From Planctomycetota bacterium (GTDB lineage: Bacteria > Planctomycetota > B15-G4): DNA of 14,667 nt. Positions 1 to 6,915 of the stretch are shown piece by piece; position 1 is the first letter of the stretch, and each line of letters opens with the position of its first letter. Under the pieces are notes generated by a model. It was not told the origin of the DNA, did no database searches, and worked only from the letters and a program-made list of their open reading frames with translations. Location: positions 1 to 14,667 of the forward strand of contig QNBX01000115.1 of assembly GCA_003644265.1 (NCBI GenBank), written 5' to 3'. The translations under genes and the position numbers were made by a program.

Positions 1-663
1 CAGATCCCAGACCGGCTCGCCGGTGGCGACGCTCGGGAACGGCAGGAAGACCTTCTCGAACGAGGACTCGGCACCCAACATCTCGCGGTACTTGGTCATG
101 CCCACGGAGGCCTCGATGGAGGCCCGGTACTCGGCGATGGCCTTCTCGGCCGGATCCGGCGCGTCGGGCCGCGGCCCTATGCTGGGCTCGTCGGCGCCCG
201 ATTCCTGATCTGCGCTCTGCTGGGCCTGCATGGCCACCAGCTCCTCCAACTCGGCGACCTTGGCGTCGATGTCGGCATCAGACGGCAGGAAGTCGGCTCG
301 ATCGGCACCCAGCCCCACCATGTGGTCGATCTCCTGCAGCGTGATCATCCGGGTGATCTGCTGCTCCACCTCGCTGATGCCCAGGTACATGAGCATGCGG
401 CGGCGGTACTCGGCCCGCAGGACGGGCTTGCCCGCGACGTTGAACAGCACCTCGTCCTCGAGATCGAACTCAGGCAGGGTCAGCTCGACGATCTCGTCCG
501 CCCGGCGGACGTAGGGCAGCGGCTGCACGCGGTGAGCGCTGATGTCGGTGATGATCGGACCATTCGGGCCCTGCTGCTGAGCCGGGGCTTGGACCTGCTG
601 GGCCGGGGTGGAGGCCGTCAGCAGCCCCAGAGAGAGCAGGATGGCGGGTACAAGGAGCTTCAT
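1..663 (-). CDS. Exported SurA/PpiC-like chaperone or prolyl isomerase, N-terminal part (3' end outside window)
   Basis: Reading the minus strand from the ATG at 663-661 gives 221 codons without a stop up to the window edge, so the gene is partial at its 3' end. Residues 1-21 form a clear signal peptide: MK, a hydrophobic core, and a likely cut after STPA before QQ. Residues 58-145 resemble the helical N-terminal chaperone region of SurA/PpiC proteins: a short strand containing VLFNVAGKPVLRAEYRRRM (about 72-90), a hydrophobic helix with EQQITRMITLQEI, then a charged helix. Residues 140-175 are an acidic, Pro/Gln-rich linker. The parvulin domain that would prove isomerase activity would lie beyond position 1, so the family is inferred from the N-terminus only. 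The protein should act in the periplasm in folding or export. No strong Shine-Dalgarno is seen. It is transcribed divergently from the CMD gene across a structured spacer. It could instead be an unrelated exported protein. Confidence 0.55.
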   Translation of the reverse strand, partial: MKLLVPAILLSLGLLTASTPAQQVQAPAQQQGPNGPIITDISAHRVQPLPYVRRADEIVELTLPEFDLEDEVLFNVAGKPVLRAEYRRRMLMYLGISEVEQQITRMITLQEIDHMVGLGADRADFLPSDADIDAKVAELEELVAMQAQQSADQESGADEPSIGPRPDAPDPAEKAIAEYRASIEASVGMTKYREMLGAESSFEKVFLPFPSVATGEPVWDL

Positions 664-732
664 AAGAGCGATCCGGTGCCTGAATAGGAGCTGGATGAAG
701 GCCGTTTGGGGCGGGCCAGGAGGGTGAGGTGA

Positions 733-800
733 GGCGTTACGACGCCGACGCAGGACGCGTTGGCTCGCCAACGACCGACGTGAATCGGCAGCGGCCGATT
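733..800. repeat. Cluster of three short inverted repeats
   Basis: Three perfect inverted repeats follow one another: GGCGT/ACGCC at 733-737 and 742-746 (4-base loop); CGTTGGC/GCCAACG at 758-764 and 767-773 (2-base loop); AATCGGC/GCCGATT at 783-789 and 794-800 (4-base loop). They lie 70 to 137 bases upstream of the ATG of the minus-strand chaperone gene. They could be operators or a structured leader. Short perfect arms are common in GC-rich DNA, but the third contains A/T pairs and the spacing is regular, which makes chance less comfortable. Confidence 0.4.
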
Positions 801-879
801 GCAGATGAAAGGAAAGGCCCGGAGGCCCTGTCAAGCCGGAGAGTCTGAGAGGGGTGGCGCGCCGTCATCCAGCCACCCA

Positions 880-958
880 GGCTCGGGCCCTCGACCCGGA
901 TCCGCGGCGGCGCCGGCCAGCCCGAGCCCGGGCCGCCGCTCCCACTCCAGCCGGGCTC
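880..958 (+). promoter_or_regulatory. Possible alternative leader helices upstream of the CMD-TMTC pair
   Basis: GGCTCGGGC at 880-888 is perfectly complementary to GCCCGAGCC at 920-928 (9 bp, 31-base loop). GAGCCCGG at 924-931 is perfectly complementary to CCGGGCTC at 951-958 (8 bp, 19-base loop). The two helices share bases 924-928 and so exclude each other, as in attenuator or switch leaders. A further GCCCGAGC at 1000-1007 could also pair with the first arm. It is a candidate RNA switch only if the transcript starts upstream of 880, which is not shown. No known riboswitch class is recognised. Confidence 0.25.
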
Positions 959-1034
959 TGATGGCCGCGAGCAGCACCGCTCTGCCCCAGAAGGGTGGAG
1001 CCCGAGCGCCCCAAGCTGCTAGCGTTCCCGACCC

Positions 1035-1694
1035 GTGGACTTGCACCAGACCCTTGCCCTCGCCGTGAACAGGCCGGACGGAGACCCAGGTTGGAGGTCG
1101 CTCGGCCTGCTGCATGCTGCCGCCGTGGTGGGGCGCTTTGACGCCGTGGGTGTGGCCGCCCGACTGGCGAGCGAGCACCAGGTGGAGCGGGCAGCCATCG
1201 ACGAGGCCGCCTTGCAGGTGGTGGCCTACGGCGGCTTCCCGCGGGCGCTCGAGGCGCTGACGGTGGTGGCCCACGAGCTGGGCCAACCGCCACAGGGCTC
1301 GGCTGACGAGGCGCGCTCGCCCGAGCAGCTCAGCGCCGACGGCCGCCGCACCTGGGACGCGATCTACGCGGGCAACGCCGAACGGGTGCTGGCTCAGCTC
1401 GACGGCCTGCTGCCCGGTCTGGACCGGCTGGTGCTGGAGAGCGCCTACGCGCGCATCCTCTCGCGGCCCGGCCTCGCGCTGGGCTGGAGAGAGCTGCTGG
1501 GTGTGGCTGCCCTGGCCCTCGCGGGCCTGCCCAGGCCGCTCGAATCCCACGCGCGGGGCGCCATCCACAACGGTTTCTCCCCTTCGCAAGTACAGGATAT
1601 GCTGCTCACCTGCATGCCTCTGGCCGACGCTCACGCCCGTTCCGTGATCGAGTCCGCCGTCGCCCGCCTGTCCCGGAAGGTGGACCCAAAATGA
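1035..1694 (+). CDS. Carboxymuconolactone decarboxylase (CMD) family protein
   Basis: A 219-residue protein starting at GTG 1035. The in-frame stop at 1020-1022 and the lack of another start between leave this as the longest choice; GTG 1065 is an alternative. It looks like two CMD half-repeats. Residues about 52-80 match the end of a PcaC-type domain (AYGGFPRALEAL). Residues about 105-191 match a full domain, with an RPGL/WREL stretch near 144-154 and the conserved H-x5-HNGFSPSQV pattern near 172-185. The CxxC of AhpD peroxidases is absent, so thiol peroxidase activity is unlikely and the substrate is unknown. True 4-carboxymuconolactone decarboxylase (protocatechuate branch) is possible, but no other pca gene is nearby. 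Its stop overlaps the next start as ATGA (1691-1694), which implies translational coupling to the membrane glycosyltransferase. The protein has no signal peptide and should be cytosolic. Confidence 0.75.
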   Translation: MDLHQTLALAVNRPDGDPGWRSLGLLHAAAVVGRFDAVGVAARLASEHQVERAAIDEAALQVVAYGGFPRALEALTVVAHELGQPPQGSADEARSPEQLSADGRRTWDAIYAGNAERVLAQLDGLLPGLDRLVLESAYARILSRPGLALGWRELLGVAALALAGLPRPLESHARGAIHNGFSPSQVQDMLLTCMPLADAHARSVIESAVARLSRKVDPK

Positions 1695-4600
1695 CACCCC
1701 AGAAGATCCAGATTGGCACCCCGTTGGACTCTTCCGACGCCAGCCATACCCCCACCGGCGGGCACTGGCTCGGCGCGCTCTTTGCGGCAGCCGTGGCGCT
1801 CGCGCTGTATCTGCCGACGGTCAGTCACCAGCTGGTCTACGACGACGTGTTCCTGATCTCGCCGGACCTCAACGACTCGATGGTGCCGGTCGTCACGGAC
1901 ATCAACGCGGCCTTTGACCTGTTCAACCAGGAGTACTGGGCCAACATCAACCAGGACCGCCCGGAGACCCTGCGGACCAAAGGCCAGGCCCTGTACCGGC
2001 CTCTGACGGTGTTCCTGTGGGGCATCACGCTCAATCAGTTTCACGACCACGACCTCTCCAAGCCATTCGACGTCACCAGGGGCGCTGCGTATCACTGGAT
2101 CAACGTGATCGTGAACATGCTGGTGGTGCTGCTGCTCCACCGGCTGGTGCTGCGCCTGTTTGGCAGCGGCAGGCTGGCGCTCCTGGCCGCCCTGATCTAC
2201 GCGCTGCACCCGCTCCACAGCGAGGCCGTGGCCTACGTCGCGGGCCTATCCGACCAGCTCGCGGCCCTGACGGTGGTGGCGGGCGTGCTGCTGTTCGAGC
2301 GCGCAACTCGCGCGGGCGGGGGCTCCCGGCTGATCCCCACCGTTGCGCTGACGCTCACGCTCTTCATCGGCCTGCTGGCCAAGGAGAGCGCGGTGCTGCT
2401 GCTCGCGGTCTGCGCCCTCACGGACGTCATGTGGTGGCTGGGCGGTCGCGCCGTCGGCCTGGGCCGGCGCCTGGCCATCTACGGCTCGATGCTGGTGGCC
2501 CTGGGTGCGCACATCTGGCTGCGCTACCTGACCATGGGCTACCTCCAGCCCAGCTCGTCGGCCATCTCCCGGCTCGACAACGTGCTGATCGACGTGCCCA
2601 CCACCGAGCGCGTCTTCAACTCGCTCAAACTCCTGGCCAAGTACGTCTGGCTGGTGCTCTGGCCGAAGGACCTGTCCATCGACTACTCCTTCAGCGCCAT
2701 CACGGTGTCACCCCACTGGACCGACCCCGAGCCCCTGGCGGGCACCATCCTCGTGGCGGCCATGCTGATCCTGGGCCTGGCCAAGCTGCGCCGCTCGCCG
2801 GCCTTGGGCTGGGGCCTGCTCATGTTCACGGGCTGCGCCATCTTCACCTCGAACATGATCATGCCCATCGGCACCGTGTTCGCGGAGCGCCTGATGTACC
2901 TGCCCACCCTGGGCGCGGCCGTGGCGCTGGCCGTGGTCTGCGACCGCCTGCTCGGCACGGCCCGCAATGCGCGCCCCAACCCGCTGGCGCTGGTGCTGGT
3001 GGTCGTGGCCCTGGGCGCCCTCGGGCAGCGCACCTACACCCGCAACCAGGACTTCAAGGACTCGCTCACGCTGTTCAAGACGGCGGAGGCGGTGACGCCA
3101 AAGAGCGCACGCGTGCAGTTCCAGCTGGGCAACATCTACGCCCAGCTGAAGCTCTTCGACCAGGCCGTGCAGCACCTCGAGCGCTCGCTGGAACTCGACC
3201 CGAAGTTCATCATCGGCGCCATCAGGCTGGGCGAGGTCTACCTGACAGACCGGAACTTCGACAAGGCCGAGCAGACCTTCTCGCGCATCCTCAAGAGCAT
3301 AGATATCCCGAGCAACGGCCCCGAAGCCGCCATGACCGTGAAGGCCCTGGTGCTGCGTCGCCGCGCCGACACGCTGCGCGCCAAGGGCGACCTGGACGCC
3401 GCGCAGCGCGACCTCGAGGCGGCCATGAGCCTCGGGCTCGACGACACCGCCAGGTCGGCCAAGCAGCTCGCTTACCTGCTGCATGGGCAAGACCGTTACG
3501 AGGAGTCCATCCCGATCATCCAGCGCGGCCTCCAGTCCAAGGGCGAGGACGCCACGCTGCTGCTGATGCTGACCCGCGCCGCCGCCGCGGTGCAGGACGA
3601 GCAGGCCTACGCCGCGGCCCTGGCACGACTCGAAGACACCGAGCAAGGCCGCGCGCTGGCGCTGTCCCTGCGGGCCGAGCTGCTGTACGAGCAGTCGGTG
3701 ACCAACACCAACGCCGACGGCCGCGACCGCGCCATGGCCATGTTCGACGACTCGCTGGCCCTGAACGACAGGCAGGTCACGCCGTACTACTACCGCGGTC
3801 GCTACATGGTGGAGCGCACCCACGCGTACTACGACGCCATCATCCAGTACGACAACGCCCTGGAGCGCGACCCCGAGCACGGCCCGACGCTGCTCTACAA
3901 GGCGATGGTGCAGCTCCAGGTGAACGACGCCGAGGGCGCGCTCGAGACGCTCAAGCGGCTGGAGCTCATCAACCCGGGCGTGGTCGTCTTCTCGCTCATG
4001 TCCGAGGCCTACTTCAAGCTGGGCGACCTCTCCGGACAGGAGGAGATGAAGCGCCGCCTCGAGGAGCTGGGCAAGGAGCCCCTGGTCATGGCGCTCAACC
4101 GCGCCAAGTCGTTCTTGGAGGCGGGCCAACCCGAGCGCGCCATGGAGATCCTGGAGGCCGAGCTGCTCGACCCCGACAACGCACAGAACCAGCTGCTGCA
4201 GCGCAGCGCCGGCCTGGTGCAGCTGGAGCTCAAGCAATGCGACGCGGCCCTGGCGAGCTTCGAGCGTCAGGAGCTCTCGCTGGCCGTGCAGCTCGAACTC
4301 GAGCCCGATCTCTACCTGGCCATCAACAAGGCCCGCGCGCTCATGTGCCTGGACCGCCTCGACGAAGCCGCCGCGCAGCTCGACCTGACCGAAGCCACGC
4401 TCGAGAGCCTGAGCGATCGACCCGGCGAGCAGACCAACCTGCGCGTGAGCCTGCTGCGCCGTCGCGCTGAGCTGGCCCTGCTGGCCGGCGACCCCCAGCG
4501 CGCCAGCGACCTGGCCGCCGAAGGCATCGAACTCACGCAACGTCGGCACCCGGGTCTGTTCGACATCTCGATCGAAGCCTACGTGGCCCAGGGCGACCTG

Positions 4601-4804
4601 GAGGCGGCCGTGCTGCGCACGCGTGAGGCCTCCACGCTGTTCTTCGGCCTGGATCACTACCCCGTGGTGCTCGAGGCCCTCGACGCGGCCGTGGCCGGCG
4701 ACACCTCAGGCGCGCTGACCACGCTGGCGGCGGCCGAGCCCCAGGCCGGCTACCGCAACGGGAAGCCGACCTGCGAACGCATCGCGGGGCGCCTGCGCGG
4801 CTGA
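1691..4804 (+). CDS. TMTC-like GT-C membrane glycosyltransferase with C-terminal TPR array
   Basis: A 1037-residue protein with about ten hydrophobic segments in residues 26-450 and TPRs from about 470 to 1010. The membrane half carries the marks of TMTC/DUF1736 GT-C proteins: an Asp-Asp pair after the first membrane segment (VYDDVFLI, D51/D52), LYRPLTVF near 101, HPLHSEAVAYVAGLSD near 173-188, AKES near 230, a WPKDLSIDYS segment near 324-333, and ERLMYLPTLG near 399-408. Known family members transfer mannose from a dolichyl (or, in bacteria, presumably polyprenyl) phosphate carrier to protein outside the membrane. Here acceptor and sugar are inferred only. The TPR half is mostly 34-residue units, such as residues about 474-507, and would face the periplasm to bind partners or substrates. 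The ATG overlaps the CMD stop, so the two genes are probably one operon. The stop codon lies inside the first unit of a heptamer repeat. Confidence 0.85.
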   Translation: MTPQKIQIGTPLDSSDASHTPTGGHWLGALFAAAVALALYLPTVSHQLVYDDVFLISPDLNDSMVPVVTDINAAFDLFNQEYWANINQDRPETLRTKGQALYRPLTVFLWGITLNQFHDHDLSKPFDVTRGAAYHWINVIVNMLVVLLLHRLVLRLFGSGRLALLAALIYALHPLHSEAVAYVAGLSDQLAALTVVAGVLLFERATRAGGGSRLIPTVALTLTLFIGLLAKESAVLLLAVCALTDVMWWLGGRAVGLGRRLAIYGSMLVALGAHIWLRYLTMGYLQPSSSAISRLDNVLIDVPTTERVFNSLKLLAKYVWLVLWPKDLSIDYSFSAITVSPHWTDPEPLAGTILVAAMLILGLAKLRRSPALGWGLLMFTGCAIFTSNMIMPIGTVFAERLMYLPTLGAAVALAVVCDRLLGTARNARPNPLALVLVVVALGALGQRTYTRNQDFKDSLTLFKTAEAVTPKSARVQFQLGNIYAQLKLFDQAVQHLERSLELDPKFIIGAIRLGEVYLTDRNFDKAEQTFSRILKSIDIPSNGPEAAMTVKALVLRRRADTLRAKGDLDAAQRDLEAAMSLGLDDTARSAKQLAYLLHGQDRYEESIPIIQRGLQSKGEDATLLLMLTRAAAAVQDEQAYAAALARLEDTEQGRALALSLRAELLYEQSVTNTNADGRDRAMAMFDDSLALNDRQVTPYYYRGRYMVERTHAYYDAIIQYDNALERDPEHGPTLLYKAMVQLQVNDAEGALETLKRLELINPGVVVFSLMSEAYFKLGDLSGQEEMKRRLEELGKEPLVMALNRAKSFLEAGQPERAMEILEAELLDPDNAQNQLLQRSAGLVQLELKQCDAALASFERQELSLAVQLELEPDLYLAINKARALMCLDRLDEAAAQLDLTEATLESLSDRPGEQTNLRVSLLRRRAELALLAGDPQRASDLAAEGIELTQRRHPGLFDISIEAYVAQGDLEAAVLRTREASTLFFGLDHYPVVLEALDAAVAGDTSGALTTLAAAEPQAGYRNGKPTCERIAGRLRG

Positions 4805-4856
4805 GGTCTGAGGTCTGAGATCTGAGGGCTGAGGTCTGAGGGCTGAGGGCTGAGCG
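4801..4856. repeat. Heptanucleotide tandem repeat, eight units of CTGAGGN
   Basis: Eight 7-base units lie head to tail from 4801 to 4856, read on the plus strand as CTGAGGT, CTGAGGT, CTGAGAT, CTGAGGG, CTGAGGT, CTGAGGG, CTGAGGG, CTGAGCG. Differences are confined to the last two positions of the unit. The first unit includes the TGA stop of the TMTC-like gene (4802-4804), and the array ends 25 bases before the stop of the convergent biotin carrier gene. It is a minisatellite-type array, not CRISPR: there are no spacers and no dyad symmetry. Slippage could vary the copy number without touching either protein. Confidence 0.9.
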
Positions 4857-4881
4857 ATAGCGCGCAGCGCCCGCGCCGGCC

Positions 4882-5382
4882 TCAGTCGAACTCGACCAGC
4901 AGCTGGTCCAGCTCGACGGTGTCACCCGTGGCGCAGTGCAGGGCGGACACCGTGCCGCCCGCGTCGGCCTTGACCTCGTTCTCCATCTTCATGGCCTCGA
5001 GGATCAGCACCACCTGCCCCGGCTGCACCTCATCGCCGGGGGCCACCAGCACGTCGCGCACGATGCCGGTCATGACCGCGCGCACGACCGTCTCGCCCTC
5101 GCCGGACGCGGCCTGGATGGAGCGCGCCAGCCACTCGCGCTCGCCCAGCACCTCGGAGGAATAGCGCCGACCGGAAACCAGCAGCTCCACCCGGTCGCCG
5201 CGCTCCTCCACGCCCACATCGACCGAGCGGCCGTCGATCAGCAGCGAGTAGGCGTCGCCGTCATCGAGCGTGGCCACGTCGACCTGGTGGTCGTGATCAG
5301 CATGCCGGGCGCGGACGCCGCCGCCGTGCCGCGTGATCTCCACCTCGTAGTGGTTGCCGTTGACGAGCACGTGGTACTTCAA
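4882..5382 (-). CDS. Biotin carboxyl carrier subunit of acyl-CoA carboxylase (BT-like plus biotinyl domain)
   Basis: A 166-residue protein. Residues about 96-166 are a biotinyl domain with the EAMKMENEV motif; K132 is the predicted biotinylated lysine. Residues 1-85 are strand-rich (starting YHVLVNGNHYEVEI) and resemble the beta-barrel half of the BT domain found between the carboxylase and carrier parts of fused PCC/MCC alpha subunits. The start is TTG at 5382-5380. It is supported by GGAGG six bases upstream and by the overlap of its second base with the TGA of the biotin carboxylase gene (TTGA), which points to coupled reinitiation and near-equal expression. It carries carboxybiotin from the biotin carboxylase to the carboxyltransferase in the cytosol. 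An AccB-type acetyl-CoA carboxylase carrier is less likely, because AccB lacks this N-terminal barrel and has a Pro/Ala-rich linker instead. Confidence 0.9.
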   Translation of the reverse strand: MKYHVLVNGNHYEVEITRHGGGVRARHADHDHQVDVATLDDGDAYSLLIDGRSVDVGVEERGDRVELLVSGRRYSSEVLGEREWLARSIQAASGEGETVVRAVMTGIVRDVLVAPGDEVQPGQVVLILEAMKMENEVKADAGGTVSALHCATGDTVELDQLLVEFD

Positions 5383-6899
5383 CGCGATCCTCCGGGACGG
5401 TAGGCGTCCACCCAGGCCGAGGGCGTGCCCGCGGGGGCGCCCTCGCTGCGATCGACAAAGCCGCGTCGTCTACGCAGCACGTGGGCCATGACAGCCGCGA
5501 TGACAGCCACCTGCTGCTCACGGACCTCGCTGACCTTGGGCGCAAACGTCTCGGGGTTGGACTCGATGGTGCCCGTGTCGTAGCGCCCGCTGCGAAAGGC
5601 CTCGCTCTCCAGCACGCGCCGAAGAAACGGGAGGTTGGTGACCACGCCCGTGATGGTGACCTCGGCCAGGGCGCGGATCATGCGCGCGATGGCGTGCTCG
5701 CGGTCGTCGGCGTGCACCGAGATCTTGGCCAGCATGGGGTCGTAGTGCAGGCCCACCTGCATGCCGTCGAACAGGCCGCTGTCTACGCGCACGCCCGGGC
5801 CCTGGGGCAGCTCGAGCCGGGTCACGCGGCCGGTGGCGGGCAAGAAGCCGTTGTCGGCGTCCTCGGCGTAGAGCCGGCACTCGATGGCGTGGCCGTCGTG
5901 CGTGATCTGATCCTGGCTCAGGGGCAGCGCCTCGCCCTGGGCCACCAGCATCTGCCAGCGCACCATGTCGATGCCGCAGGTGAGCTCGGTCACCGGGTGC
6001 TCGACCTGCAGGCGCGTGTTCATCTCGAGCATGTAGAAGTTGCGCTCGGCATCCACCAGGAACTCGAGCGTGCCCGCGTTCTCGTAGCCGATGGCCTTTG
6101 CCGCCTGCACCGCCATGGCGCCCATGCGCTCGCGCAGCTCAGCGTTCAGCAGGGGCGAGGGGCGCTCCTCCACCACCTTCTGGTGACGGCGCTGGATGGA
6201 GCACTCGCGCTCGCCCAGGTGCACCACGTTGCCGTGGGAGTCGCCGAAGATCTGCACCTCGATGTGGCGCGGCTCGAGCAGGAACTTCTCGAGGTAGACG
6301 GCGCCATTGCCGAAGGCCGTGGCCGCCTCGCTGGAGGCGCGCTGCGCGGCGGGCAACAGCTCGTCGGGCGTATGCACGATGCGAATGCCCTTACCGCCGC
6401 CGCCGGCCGAGGCCTTGATCATGACCGGATAGCCGATGCGCTCGGCATCGGCCACCAGCGTGGCGTCGTCCTCGGCGGGCTCGGTCGTACCCGGCACCAC
6501 CGGCACGTCCGCCGCGAGCATGCGCCGGCGCGCCTCGATCTTGTCGCCCATGGCCTCCATGGCCTCGGGCGATGGCCCCACGAAGATCAGCCCGGCCTCG
6601 CGCACCTGGCGCACGAAGGCCGCGTTCTCCGACAGGAATCCGAAGCCCGGGTGGATGGCGTCGGCGCCGGTGTCCAGCGCGGCCTGCACGATCTTGTCGG
6701 CGCACAGGTAGCTCTTGGCGCTAGGCGCGGGGCCGATATTCACGGCGGCAAAGGCGGCGCGCACGTGCAGCGCGTCGCGGTCGGCGTCGCTGTAGACGGC
6801 CACGGTGCGGATGCCCATCTCGCGGCAGGTGCGCATGACGCGCAGGGCGATCTCGCCGCGGTTGGCGACGAGCAAGGTCTTGATGGTGCGAGCGGTCAT
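5379..6899 (-). CDS. accC: Biotin carboxylase subunit of acyl-CoA carboxylase
   Basis: A 506-residue ATP-grasp enzyme that carboxylates the biotin of the carrier subunit using ATP and bicarbonate. Visible motifs are ANRGEIALRVMRTCRE (residues 12-27), HPGFGFLSEN (83-92), the glycine-rich ATP loop SAGGGGKGI (164-172), ERECSIQRRHQKVVEE (230-245), and EMNTRLQVEHPVTE (292-305), with R296 matching the family's catalytic arginine. Stand-alone AccC is near 450 residues. The extra 55 residues (about 452-506, helix VAVIAAVMAHVLRRRRG then SAWVDAYRPGG) look like the linker into the BT domain of fused PCC/MCC alpha subunits. The ATG at 6899 lies 16 bases after the carboxyltransferase stop, with GGGAG upstream. 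The TGA overlaps the TTG of the carrier gene. The symbol marks the catalytic subunit type, not proof that the complex uses acetyl-CoA. Confidence 0.95.
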   Translation of the reverse strand: MTARTIKTLLVANRGEIALRVMRTCREMGIRTVAVYSDADRDALHVRAAFAAVNIGPAPSAKSYLCADKIVQAALDTGADAIHPGFGFLSENAAFVRQVREAGLIFVGPSPEAMEAMGDKIEARRRMLAADVPVVPGTTEPAEDDATLVADAERIGYPVMIKASAGGGGKGIRIVHTPDELLPAAQRASSEAATAFGNGAVYLEKFLLEPRHIEVQIFGDSHGNVVHLGERECSIQRRHQKVVEERPSPLLNAELRERMGAMAVQAAKAIGYENAGTLEFLVDAERNFYMLEMNTRLQVEHPVTELTCGIDMVRWQMLVAQGEALPLSQDQITHDGHAIECRLYAEDADNGFLPATGRVTRLELPQGPGVRVDSGLFDGMQVGLHYDPMLAKISVHADDREHAIARMIRALAEVTITGVVTNLPFLRRVLESEAFRSGRYDTGTIESNPETFAPKVSEVREQQVAVIAAVMAHVLRRRRGFVDRSEGAPAGTPSAWVDAYRPGGSR

Positions 6900-6915
6900 G
6901 GCGTCGGCTCCCGCC

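Larger units (their letters stand above)
664..1034. other. Divergent non-coding region with many inverted repeats
   Basis: This 371-bp spacer separates the start of the exported chaperone (minus) from the start of the CMD gene (plus), so it should hold both promoters. I cannot point to convincing -35/-10 boxes. The half next to the minus gene has three successive inverted repeats (733-746, 758-773, 783-800). The half next to the plus gene has longer complementary arms: 880-888 with 920-928, and 924-931 with 951-958. Part of the second arm recurs at 1000-1007. Open frames cross the region on both strands, but none looks like a protein. The stretch 784-815 is its least GC-rich part and the likeliest place for a promoter. 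Confidence 0.5.

Noticed and set aside
831..1697. 288-codon minus-strand frame opposite the CMD gene
   Set aside because: No recognisable domain, His/Gly/Arg-rich, and fully explained as the complement of the CMD gene and its leader.
2708..4657. 649-codon minus-strand frame and a plus-strand frame (2017-4470) over the TMTC-like gene
   Set aside because: Both are shadow frames of the real gene. One is His/Leu/Val/Gln-rich and the other Arg/Ala/Pro-rich, with no motifs.
4801..4856. CRISPR-like repeat array
   Set aside because: The units are 7 bases long and contiguous, with no spacers, no dyad symmetry and no cas genes nearby.
5376..5400. Programmed -1 frameshift joining biotin carboxylase to the carrier
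   Set aside because: There is no slippery heptamer at the junction. GGAGG at a normal distance from the TTG fits coupled reinitiation better.
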